DNA of 64,000 bases from positions 1,488,001 through 1,552,000 of the forward strand of contig NZ_CP150145.1 of the NCBI RefSeq assembly GCF_037963835.1, written 5' to 3'. Source of the stretch: Paenibacillus sp. FSL H8-0332. GTDB taxonomy: Bacteria > Bacillota > Bacilli > Paenibacillales > Paenibacillaceae. Below are positions 56,428 through 64,000 of this stretch, in pieces. Positions within the stretch are counted from its first letter, which is position 1; each line of letters starts with the position of its first letter. The notes below the pieces were generated by a model, which made no database searches, was not told where the DNA came from, and worked only from the letters and a program-made list of their open reading frames with translations. Position numbers and translations under genes: made by a program.

Positions 56428-58497
56428 TTGAGCAGTTCAACAGTTCGCAGTACCTCTATTCTTTCTCGGCTGCATCCCTCCAAGTCGCTGGGGATGCGGC
56501 TCTTTCTGGTTTTTTTCATCGCGACCATGGGAATTGTGCTGTCTCTGGGGTATATTTCCTACTCTGTGGCGAGACAAACGATTGAGAACAATGCATTGTC
56601 CGCTAATCAGCAGACCGTGGAGCAGACGGCAGAGAAGCTGGATGTGATCCTGCTGCGCTATGAAGATAATCTGGGTCAGCTGTTCTACAATGAGGATATT
56701 CAGCAAGCGGTCGCACTGGAAGGCCCAGCTGCCGCAGATCCTGCGAAGCGCACAGAACTGTCCAAGATAATTAACGGGGAGCTCGATCAATGGCTCACGG
56801 CTGTACCCGGGGTGCAGGCAGTGTATCTGGTTCCGCTGAATGAAGTCTTGCCCGCAGCCGGAGCTGGTGAAGTGGACAATGATTTCCTGGCGGCGATCCA
56901 TGATGCAGCATGGTACAAGCAGTTGCAGGAGAAGCCGCAGAGCCAGTGGATTACCGAAGCGCTGAAGCAGGGAGAGGCCGCAGGAGTGGTGCGTTTCGCT
57001 AAGTCTGTAGCGGCGGAAGCGGGTCACTCCGGTTATCTGGCGGTCTGCGATATTAAGACTACAGAGCTTGACAGCCAGCTGCAAATGGTTGATCTGGGCC
57101 AGGGTTCCTATATCCAGCTGCTGACGGTCACAGATGAGCTGATCGCCTCTTCCCAGCAAGAGGAGACGGACACCTATCTGCGTCTGGGCGGCACTCTGTT
57201 CAAGGGCTTAAGCGATACATCCGGCTCTCTGCCGACCAAGGACGAGCAGGGCAAATCCATTCTTGCGGTCTACGGCACACTGCATACTTCCGGCTGGAGG
57301 CTGCTCGGAGTGGTACCCTCCGGCAATCTGACCAAGGATGCGGGACGGATTCTTAACACGACCTACATAGCGGTGGCCGCCGCTGCCGCCGTTGCCGTGC
57401 TGATTGGACTCTGGATGGTACGGATGGTCTCGCGTCCGCTGTCTCGGCTGCGGGATCTGATGGTCAAGGGGGCAGCCGGGGATCTGCGCGTACGCACCGA
57501 TGTAGTCACCCGTGATGAGATCGGCCAGCTGTCCGGCTCCTTCAACCTGATGATGGAGCAGATTACAGAGCTGGTCGTCCACACCAAGGAGACCGCGCGT
57601 GAGGTTACGGAAGCGGCGGAAGCCCTTGGCAATGCCTCCCGCGACACGGCGGTGGCAGCGAAGGATATTGCCGCAGCCACGGAAGAGATTGCCGGCGGTG
57701 CAGGCAGTCTGTCACTGGAGGCGGACCGGGGTAACGAGATGACGGCTCAGATCTCGGAGAAGATGGAATCCGTTATTGCAGTAGCCCATGAGATTGGCGG
57801 AACTGCTCATAGCGTGGAGCAAGCCAGTGCAGAAGGGGTAGTCAAGCTGCAGGAGCTGCTAAGCAGAACACAAGAGACTGGCGACAGGACAGGCAAGCTG
57901 GTCCTTAAGGTGAATGAACTTAAGGATACCGCCTCATCGGTCATTCAGGTGCTGGAGGTCATGCAGAGCATTACCCAGCAGACCAATATCCTGTCGCTGA
58001 ACGCTACTATTGAAGCGGCGCGGGCAGGGGAGGCGGGCAAGGGCTTCACGGTTGTCGCCGATGAAATCCGCCAGCTGGCGGAGCAGTCCAAGCGTTCCAT
58101 TGCCGTGGTGGGCGAGATTACGGACCGGATCATGCGGGATATGCATGAGACGGTAGACGCCTTGTCCGAGGTTGCGCCGCTGTTCGGGGAGCAGATGGAC
58201 TATGTTCAGAACACCAGTGAAATCTTCATTAGTGTACAGGGCCAGATGCATCAGCTGATTACCAGGCTGGATTCGGTATCTTCTTCGATTGACGGCCTGA
58301 ACCACTCGCAGCAAGTCTTGTCAGAGACTATAGGCAATGTCAGCTCGTTCGCCGAAGAATCCTCGGCCGCCTCTGAAGAGGTAGCTTCCCTGACCGGAGA
58401 GCAGGAGAATGTAAGCGAATATCTGGTTACCCTCTCCAGTAAGCTGGAGAATGCCTCCTCCAGACTGCGGGAGCGATTATCCAAGTTCAACGTGTGA
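56428..58497 (+). CDS. Methyl-accepting chemotaxis protein, paralogue of the receptor at 40747
   Basis: 689 residues, TTG start after GGCGGTGG. TM1 about 22-44, Cache-like sensor, TM2 about 310-332, HAMP, signalling domain with tip [19 protein letters not shown] near 517. The first helix ([13 protein letters not shown]) and the sensor match the 40747 receptor ([13 protein letters not shown]), but the Lys-rich N-terminal tail is missing. It directly follows the mannan operon. Confidence 0.93.
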   Translation: MSSSTVRSTSILSRLHPSKSLGMRLFLVFFIATMGIVLSLGYISYSVARQTIENNALSANQQTVEQTAEKLDVILLRYEDNLGQLFYNEDIQQAVALEGPAAADPAKRTELSKIINGELDQWLTAVPGVQAVYLVPLNEVLPAAGAGEVDNDFLAAIHDAAWYKQLQEKPQSQWITEALKQGEAAGVVRFAKSVAAEAGHSGYLAVCDIKTTELDSQLQMVDLGQGSYIQLLTVTDELIASSQQEETDTYLRLGGTLFKGLSDTSGSLPTKDEQGKSILAVYGTLHTSGWRLLGVVPSGNLTKDAGRILNTTYIAVAAAAAVAVLIGLWMVRMVSRPLSRLRDLMVKGAAGDLRVRTDVVTRDEIGQLSGSFNLMMEQITELVVHTKETAREVTEAAEALGNASRDTAVAAKDIAAATEEIAGGAGSLSLEADRGNEMTAQISEKMESVIAVAHEIGGTAHSVEQASAEGVVKLQELLSRTQETGDRTGKLVLKVNELKDTASSVIQVLEVMQSITQQTNILSLNATIEAARAGEAGKGFTVVADEIRQLAEQSKRSIAVVGEITDRIMRDMHETVDALSEVAPLFGEQMDYVQNTSEIFISVQGQMHQLITRLDSVSSSIDGLNHSQQVLSETIGNVSSFAEESSAASEEVASLTGEQENVSEYLVTLSSKLENASSRLRERLSKFNV

Positions 58498-58511
58498 GCT
58501 GTTCATCAGCG

Positions 58512-58545
58512 CCGCCTTTCCCTGGAGGGAAGGCGGTTATTTTAT
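58512..58545 (+). terminator. Terminator after chemoreceptor 2
   Basis: CCGCCTTTCCC-TGGA-GGGAAGGCGG, followed by TTATTTTAT. Confidence 0.85.
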
Positions 58546-58553
58546 ATATTTTG

Positions 58554-58618
58554 GGGCCCCCGCAAAGTATCTGAGTCATCATCGAAGCTAATGCCCCACT
58601 TTGTGGGGTTATTTTGCT
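58554..58618 (-). repeat. Partial inverted copy of repeat family 4 plus a small hairpin
   Basis: On the minus strand CGATGATGACTCAG-N-TACTTTGCGGGGG matches 48054-48080. Next to it CCCCACTTTGTGGGG followed by TTATTTT could act as a second terminator. Confidence 0.6.
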
Positions 58619-58678
58619 TTGTGAGGTGGGTATAATATTAGCCATGGTTCTGCAGCCCACTTGATGGAGGAATAGCAA

Positions 58679-60496
58679 TTGCACAAGCTGGTTCATAAAC
58701 GTATATTTTGGGGATGCCTGATCCTGTGTATGCTGCTGGCAGGCCTGATGATCAGGCTGGCCTGGGTACAGCTGCTGTTGAAGGACAGCGTAGTAAGTGG
58801 TACCCGCTACACGGTGGCTCAGATGGCCGAGCTGCAAAGTGAGCGGGAGACCGTGCTGGATAGTGGAAGAGGGCGGCTGTATGCGAAGAACGGCGAGGCG
58901 CTGGCCGGAGAGACGGTCTGGACCGCTGCGCTGTTCCCGCCGGAGGAGGAGCTTCACCGGCATCATGGTGCCGGTGAATATAACGATGACCAGCAGCTTC
59001 ACCGGCTGGCGGAGATTCTTGGCGTCAGCTACAGTCAGCTGCAAGCAAGACGGCTGGGGCTGAAGGAGCCGCTGCTCTGGCCTTCCGGCCAAGGCACCGG
59101 TCCGCTGGCCCTGACTCTGCCGCAGGCCAGAGAAGTAGAGGCGCTTGCGATCGAGGGCGTCAGGGCGCTGCCTTTTGCCCGCAGATATAACGGGTCTGCC
59201 TCCGGCCGCCAGTGGCTCGGTTATCTGTCTGAAGCTTCGGGTGCTGCTATCACCCAATCCCCCACAGGGCTGAGAATTCCAAGAACCGGCACAGACGGGC
59301 TGGAGAAGACGCTGGAGCCGCTGCTGCAGGGCGTGGGGCACACGGAAGCTGTCGCCCAGGTTGATGCACGCGGCAAACGGGTTCCGGGTAGCCCGATCAC
59401 CGTCAAAGCGCCGGGCAACCCCTATTATCCGCTGTCTCTATATACCACAATTGACCTGAAGCTTCAGGAGAGCATTGAGAAGCTGGCGGCGGAAGCAGGG
59501 GTGAAGGAAGGGGCGATTGTGGTCATGGACAGCCGGAGCGGTGATATCGCAGCGATGGTCTCCTTGCCGTTCTACAATCCGCAGCAGGTCTCACCGCAAG
59601 GCGGAGAATGGAACAACCGTGCTCTTCAAGCGGCCGCCCCGGGCTCCATCTTCAAAATTGTTACGGCCGCTGCCGCACTTGAAGCCGGGCTGACCACACC
59701 GGAGGAGCCCTTCTTCTGTGCAGGAGCATATGGGAAATACGGATTGTCATGTCCCCACGGCAAAGGACACGGCGCCCTTACGCTTACGCAAGGGTTCGCC
59801 GTGTCCTGTAATACTGTATTTGCTACGCTGGCTGAGCGGCTGAGCGGTGTGAAGCTCCAAGCTACTGCGCTTGCTTTGGGACTGGGCCGGAGCATCGGGT
59901 GGCAGGCGGAGAATACGCTCGGATTGCCATTGCTCCGGCCGCTGGCCGGGGAGCAGCCTGGAACCATCTTCACCACGCTACTGCCGGATGACGGAGGGGC
60001 GAGAGTTCAGACGGCGATCGGCCAGCGCGATGTGCGGATCACTCCGCTGCAGGCGGCGAATCTGGTCGTCACGCTGCTGCATGGCGGCGAGGTGAGAGCG
60101 CCGCGGATACTGGAGCGGGTTGCTTTTGCCAATGGACAGACGCTTAAGCAGCTTCCGGGACATCTGGCGCCAGCCCCGGAGGGCCGGATCGCTCCGGCCA
60201 CTGCCCGTGTGCTGCTGGGCATGATGCGCAGCGTAGTCACAGAGGGCACAGGCCGGATGCTGAAGTCTTCCGCTTGGCCGCTCGCCGGCAAATCAGGCAC
60301 GGCCCAGACGCTGGTGCATGGCACGCCGCGCAACAATCAATGGTTCATCGGCTATGGTCCGGTTGACCAGCCGAAATATGCGGTGTCTGTGGCGGTAGAG
60401 AACGTGGCTCCAGACAGTCCGCAGGCCGCCACCCGTCTGTTCGGTCAGGTGTTCGAGCTGTTGTCGGGGCTGGAAGGCGGATCAACCGGGGCCTGA
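58679..60496 (+). CDS. Penicillin-binding transpeptidase (class B PBP-like)
   Basis: 605 residues, TTG start 8 bases after GGAGG, with a -10 TATAAT at 58631. One N-terminal membrane anchor (about 9-31), a pedestal region, then a transpeptidase domain with SIFK (Ser323 nucleophile), SCNT and KSGTAQT. It should cross-link peptidoglycan outside the membrane. No PASTA domain. It resembles PBP2/PbpA-type enzymes; the exact member is unclear. Its last 52 bases overlap the 3' end of the convergent gene. Confidence 0.9.
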   Translation: MHKLVHKRIFWGCLILCMLLAGLMIRLAWVQLLLKDSVVSGTRYTVAQMAELQSERETVLDSGRGRLYAKNGEALAGETVWTAALFPPEEELHRHHGAGEYNDDQQLHRLAEILGVSYSQLQARRLGLKEPLLWPSGQGTGPLALTLPQAREVEALAIEGVRALPFARRYNGSASGRQWLGYLSEASGAAITQSPTGLRIPRTGTDGLEKTLEPLLQGVGHTEAVAQVDARGKRVPGSPITVKAPGNPYYPLSLYTTIDLKLQESIEKLAAEAGVKEGAIVVMDSRSGDIAAMVSLPFYNPQQVSPQGGEWNNRALQAAAPGSIFKIVTAAAALEAGLTTPEEPFFCAGAYGKYGLSCPHGKGHGALTLTQGFAVSCNTVFATLAERLSGVKLQATALALGLGRSIGWQAENTLGLPLLRPLAGEQPGTIFTTLLPDDGGARVQTAIGQRDVRITPLQAANLVVTLLHGGEVRAPRILERVAFANGQTLKQLPGHLAPAPEGRIAPATARVLLGMMRSVVTEGTGRMLKSSAWPLAGKSGTAQTLVHGTPRNNQWFIGYGPVDQPKYAVSVAVENVAPDSPQAATRLFGQVFELLSGLEGGSTGA

Positions 60497-61686
60497 GGGC
60501 CTGGACCGGCAGGCTCCGCATTAGACTCGGCATTCCCGATCGGACTGCTGCTTACGGGAGCGCCTGCCGTAGAGGTTCCCGAGGCCGCGAAGGGCGAGAC
60601 GACGAACTCCTCCTGCGGCAGATAGATCCACTGCTGGAGATATCCCTGCTGGAGGAGCTCCTTGAGCAGAATCAGCAGAATCGGCGACAGAATGAGTCCT
60701 GCTATGCCGAACAGGGAGGAGGACAGAATCACGAAGGAGAGCATCAGGAAGGCGGAGGAGACACCGATTGAATTCCCTGTGATTTTGGGCTCCAGCAGCT
60801 GTCTAACTACCATTACTACAGCCAGCAGAACGATGAGCCCGATAGCCAGTGACGTATTGCCGACAATGAACAGATAGATGATCCAAGGGATCAGCACCGC
60901 AGGTACCCCGAGCAGCGGCAGCAGATCGACCACGGCGCAGACCAGCGCTATGGTGAGCACATTGCCCGTCTGGAGAATCAGCAGACCCGCCAGAATAATG
61001 ACGAAGGTGATGCTGATCAGGATCATCTGTGCTTTGATATAAGAACCGATAGCCTTGAATACATTGCCCTGCAGGAACGCATAGGCCGTCTTGAACGTCT
61101 TCGGCAGCTTCTCGTGGGCAATTCTGCGCCAGTCCTTAATCTCCATGCTGAGGAAAAAGGCGAGAATGATCGCAACCCCGAAATTAGCCATAAAGGAAGA
61201 GAAAGAGCCAAGCACTCCGACCATATATTTGAAGAAGGCAACCATCCACTTCGAGAGAATATTGGTGGCATCCGTGAAATAACCGTTCAGCTTATCCGTC
61301 ATATCGGATGGAAGCGAATCGATTTTGTGCTGAAGATAGGTCGTAGTCTCTGCGAAATGCTGCTGGACTACGTATGTATATTTGGGCAGATTATTCTGGA
61401 GGTGAATCGCCTGGGTCGTAATTAGAAGTCCGGCACCGAACAGCACGCCCAGCAGGATGACCAGGAAGAGGACCACGGAGATCGCGGAGGCGAAGGGCTT
61501 GGCCATTCCCTTGCGGTTCAGGAAGCGGGCCAGCGGCTCAATCAGCAGAAATACAAAAAAGGACAGGAACACCGGCGCAGCCAGCTGGTACAATTTGCTG
61601 AAGCCGAGCATCACTAAATATACGGTTAGAACAAGCAGTCCAATGTCGAAAAAGGTGCGCCAATATTTTTTGTACAGCGGCAGCAT
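60445..61686 (-). CDS. AI-2E family transporter-like membrane protein (YueF/PerM)
   Basis: 413 residues, eight predicted membrane segments and the family core (LVLTVYLVMLGFSKLYQLAAPVFLSFF, ICALVCAVVDLLPLLGVPAVLIPW-type segment, GIAGLILSPILLILLKE). Members include ion/proton exchangers and possible autoinducer exporters, so the substrate is open. The Pro/Ser/Ala-rich C-terminal tail (about 370-413) is encoded in the stretch that overlaps the PBP gene on the other strand. Confidence 0.88.
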   Translation of the reverse strand: MLPLYKKYWRTFFDIGLLVLTVYLVMLGFSKLYQLAAPVFLSFFVFLLIEPLARFLNRKGMAKPFASAISVVLFLVILLGVLFGAGLLITTQAIHLQNNLPKYTYVVQQHFAETTTYLQHKIDSLPSDMTDKLNGYFTDATNILSKWMVAFFKYMVGVLGSFSSFMANFGVAIILAFFLSMEIKDWRRIAHEKLPKTFKTAYAFLQGNVFKAIGSYIKAQMILISITFVIILAGLLILQTGNVLTIALVCAVVDLLPLLGVPAVLIPWIIYLFIVGNTSLAIGLIVLLAVVMVVRQLLEPKITGNSIGVSSAFLMLSFVILSSSLFGIAGLILSPILLILLKELLQQGYLQQWIYLPQEEFVVSPFAASGTSTAGAPVSSSPIGNAESNAEPAGPGPQAPVDPPSSPDNSSNT

Positions 61687-61911
61687 AGATTTAAACGACC
61701 CCTTTTATGAAGATGAATTTGTAACCGGCACTTCAACTCATTGTACACGATTTTAATAAAAAACGTCTATTTCTTTGGCAGCTGTGTTAAAATAGGAGGT
61801 AATGTTTTTTTTAAGCTGTCGCTTCTACTTACTCTACTTGGCCGTATCACTTCTATCTCTTAACAGACGTAAGGCGAGCCAAAGTCAACTCTGGAAAAGC
61901 GGTGATTGTAC

Positions 61912-63282
61912 ATGCAGACTTTGCTGCTCTGGCTATTTTATATCTCTACCTTTTATGCTTTTATTCCCGGTATGATCAGCCGTTTATTTGGTTATCGTGT
62001 CTTCCGCAAAGGAATTGGGCGTACGGATTACGGCCTGACCTTCGATGACGGGCCAGACCCGCATTATACACCGCTGCTGTTGGATTTGCTTAAGCGCTAT
62101 AATGCGAAGGCGACATTCTTTGTCGTTGGCTCGCACGCGGAGCAGTATCCTGAGATTATCAAGCGGATGCATGATGAAGGGCATTTGATCGGGATTCATA
62201 ATTATGTGCACAAGACGAACTGGCTGATGCGTCCCGCCACGGTGAGGAAGCAGATTGACCGGACGGGCGAGATTATCTTCTCCATTACCGGCGAACGCAG
62301 CACCTATTACCGGCCCCCTTGGGGAATCGTGAACCTGTTCGACTTCTCCAAGCGCCGTCAGGTGCAGATCGTGCTGTGGTCGGCGATGTTCGGCGACTGG
62401 AAGGAGAAGCTGGGAGCGGAAAAGCTGACCGAGAAGCTCATTGCGAAGCTCGGTCCAGGTGAGGTGCTGCTGCTGCATGACTGCGGTACGACGATGGGTG
62501 CCGATCCGAATGCACCGGAGCATATGCTGATTGCGCTGGAGCGGATGCTCGCCGAAGCCGAGCAGCGCGGACTGCGCAGCGTCCGGATTGACGAGATGAT
62601 CAAGGCGGTGCAGCGCTCCCCGATCACGCATCTATCCTTCGGCAAGCGGCTGCTTGTCGGATTGTGGCTGGCGTGGGAGAAGCTCTTCCAGCTAATGTTC
62701 CAGCTCAAGACGATCACGCCTGCCGATCCGTTCCTTCATTACCGTCTGCGTAAGTATCAGGGCAATACGGTGCTGATGGACAACGGCGAGACCTTGAGCA
62801 AAGACGACAAGGTCATTGAGCTGCACATCGACAACAGGCAATTGTTCGAGCTTGGGGTTCATTCCCGTTCTCCGGCACAGCTGGCGATCCGCATGATCCG
62901 CCGGATGGAGAAGGACCTGCCGCTGCTTGCAGTGCATATTGCTGGTGATATCGAGCTGGCCGAAGCCAAGGCGCTCTACGGCGTGAGCATGATTAACCGC
63001 GGGCCGGAGAAATTCGGCTTCATGGTGGTGGATCTGCCCAGTGGCCTGTTCGCCCGCTCGACCAAATTCTATCTCAGTGTTCTGCTGAGCGTCATCCACC
63101 CCTCAGGCGGGGCGAGGCTCAAGGTGCGCAGTGAGGTGCTGGTGCCCAAGATGATGCTGATGCCCGTGTCGCAGCTGCTGAATCAGATGAACCAGCGGCG
63201 GCCACAGAAGCATGTGGAGCGGGTACACGAAGAGGAACTGACGCTTGAAGCTGAATTGCCTGGAGCAACGGTGGTTCATTGA
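61912..63282 (+). CDS. Polysaccharide deacetylase (NodB domain) with extra C-terminal domain
   Basis: 456 residues from ATG 61912. N-terminal membrane helix (about 1-22), then a NodB domain (about 35-205) with TFDDGPDPHYT, the metal-binding HNYVH and RPPWG. The remaining ~240 residues form a second domain (YRLRKYQGNTVLMDNGETLSKDDKVIELHIDN...) of the kind found alone in YkoP-like proteins. Likely substrate is a cell-wall or exopolysaccharide N-acetyl sugar; the role of the second domain is unknown to me. Confidence 0.88.
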   Translation: MQTLLLWLFYISTFYAFIPGMISRLFGYRVFRKGIGRTDYGLTFDDGPDPHYTPLLLDLLKRYNAKATFFVVGSHAEQYPEIIKRMHDEGHLIGIHNYVHKTNWLMRPATVRKQIDRTGEIIFSITGERSTYYRPPWGIVNLFDFSKRRQVQIVLWSAMFGDWKEKLGAEKLTEKLIAKLGPGEVLLLHDCGTTMGADPNAPEHMLIALERMLAEAEQRGLRSVRIDEMIKAVQRSPITHLSFGKRLLVGLWLAWEKLFQLMFQLKTITPADPFLHYRLRKYQGNTVLMDNGETLSKDDKVIELHIDNRQLFELGVHSRSPAQLAIRMIRRMEKDLPLLAVHIAGDIELAEAKALYGVSMINRGPEKFGFMVVDLPSGLFARSTKFYLSVLLSVIHPSGGARLKVRSEVLVPKMMLMPVSQLLNQMNQRRPQKHVERVHEEELTLEAELPGATVVH

Positions 63283-63324
63283 AGACGAAGCATAAGCAGT
63301 TTACTGCACTTATATTTTTACAGA

Positions 63325-63360
63325 TCTCCGCTGGCCTATATGGGCTGGCGGTTTTTTAGT
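63325..63360 (+). terminator. Terminator after the deacetylase gene
   Basis: CCGCTGGCC-TATAT-GGGCTGGCGG (with G-U pairs) is followed by TTTTTT. Confidence 0.75.
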
Positions 63361-63383
63361 TTGGACACGGGAAAATCCCACCT

Positions 63384-63561
63384 GTTCCTGCACATTATGC
63401 AACATTCTCCTCCCTAAAGAGGCACCAACTCGCAATTGTTGCACAAAAGGCAGTATTCCTCTACCGATTCACTTCTTAGCGCGATCATTGCTGTAATTCA
63501 TACAACATTCCCTCCAAATCTCCGTTCCACTTGAGCCTAAGGTTGTAATTCCTGCAACAAA
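63384..63561. repeat. 51-52-base periodic repeat, locus 3 (four units, mixed orientation)
   Basis: Cores at about 63384 (+), 63434 (-), 63486 (+) and 63541 (+): TTCCTGCACATTATGCAACA, ATTGTTGCACAAAAGGCAG, TGCTGTAATTCATACAACA and TGTAATTCCTGCAACAAA. Same order of orientations as at 24304-24480. Confidence 0.65.
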
Positions 63562-63604
63562 AAAACAGCAGCCCCGGCCGCATTCGCGGCTGGAACTGCT
63601 GTTA
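63562..63604 (-). terminator. Terminator after ilvD
   Basis: On the minus strand AACAGCAGTT...GGCTGCTGTT forms a long stem (with GCCGCG inside) followed by TTTTTT. Confidence 0.8.
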
Positions 63605-63652
63605 TCCTCATTACGCATCTCTCAAGCTCAGGCTAAGGCCTACGGCTAACGA

Positions 63653-64000
63653 TTAGATCTTCAGCACGCCGCCCTTGCTTGCATTGGTAACCAGCTTGGA
63701 GTAACGGGCCAGATAACCGGTCTTCACCTTCGGCTCGAATTCTTTCCAGCCCTGGCGGCGGACCGCAAGCACTTCCTCGTCAACCAGCAGCTCGATCTTG
63801 CGGTTATTGAGATCCAGCTCGATGATATCGCCATCCTCAACAAAAGCGATCGGGCCGCCCTCAGCCGCTTCCGGCGAGATGTGACCGATGCTGATCCCGC
63901 GGGACGCACCGGAGAACCGTCCGTCCGTGATCAGGCCGACCTTAGCGCCCAGGCCCATACCGACGATCTGCGAAGTCGGAGCCAGCATTTCTGGCATGCC
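63653..64000 (-). CDS. ilvD: Dihydroxy-acid dehydratase, C-terminal part (partial)
   Basis: The frame runs off the right edge. The visible ~115 residues are the IlvD/Edd C-terminus: [56 protein letters not shown] and ending [16 protein letters not shown]. The enzyme makes the 2-keto acids of isoleucine and valine synthesis with an iron-sulfur cluster, whose ligands are outside the window. Confidence 0.96.
   Translation of the reverse strand, partial: GMPEMLAPTSQIVGMGLGAKVGLITDGRFSGASRGISIGHISPEAAEGGPIAFVEDGDIIELDLNNRKIELLVDEEVLAVRRQGWKEFEPKVKTGYLARYSKLVTNASKGGVLKI

Overview
The window looks like a Paenibacillus-type chromosome (Bacillota): strong AGGAGG-type ribosome sites, many GTG/TTG starts, YesM/YesN- and YesS-type regulators, a surface xylanase with SLH domains, a T-box in front of alaS, and the alaS-ireB-ruvX-DUF1292-mltG-U32 order known from Bacillus subtilis. 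Most of it is moderately GC-rich. One block, about 27.3-32.05 kb, is visibly AT-rich and foreign in character.

Layout. (1) 0-0.8 kb: end of a chemotaxis receptor. (2) 1.1-17.1 kb: a pectin (rhamnogalacturonan I) utilisation locus: GH42 beta-galactosidase (divergent), LplB/LplC-type permeases, a binding lipoprotein, a YesS-type membrane AraC regulator, a YetA/PL26-like exo-lyase, a YesU-like protein, an FG-GAP propeller protein and a GH105 unsaturated-galacturonyl hydrolase. (3) 17.1-20.1 kb: intergenic repeats, a 59-residue gene and a MATE exporter. (4) 20.2-24.2 kb: a very large surface xylanase (two CBM22-like domains, GH10, CBM9, three SLH). (5) 24.5-27.0 kb: a TetR/MFS efflux pair around a perfect palindrome, followed by an apparent gene remnant. 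(6) 27.1-32.0 kb: tRNA-Pro, then the AT-rich cassette: a P-loop ATPase with a helical C-terminal half, a convergent D-Ala-D-Ala-ligase-like ATP-grasp enzyme and a tyrosine recombinase. (7) 32.1-40.5 kb: alaS under a T-box and the housekeeping group. (8) 40.7-58.5 kb: a beta-mannan locus flanked by two paralogous chemoreceptors: sensor kinase, kinase-linked binding lipoprotein, LacI regulator, GH130_1 phosphorylase plus cellobiose-2-epimerase-like enzyme, YesN-like response regulator, sugar ABC transporter and a GH130_2-like phosphorylase. (9) 58.7-64 kb: a penicillin-binding protein, an AI-2E family membrane protein, a polysaccharide deacetylase and the end of ilvD.

How it fits together: three plant cell-wall polymers (RG-I pectin, xylan, mannan) are handled by local sensor-transporter-enzyme sets. 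Xylan is cut at the cell surface, while the RG-I and mannan enzymes lack signal peptides and so probably act on imported oligosaccharides.

The most unusual feature is the AT-rich cassette. Its two convergent genes are flanked by two inverted copies of a loxP-like site (13-bp arms, identical asymmetric 7-bp core CTCAGAA), and each copy carries the ribosome-binding site of the gene next to it. With a tyrosine recombinase gene directly beside one copy, this reads as a 3.6-kb invertible segment that would swap which of the two genes lies behind which upstream region. I know of no named system with this gene set. The window also carries at least four families of non-coding repeats, one with compensatory base changes in its stem.
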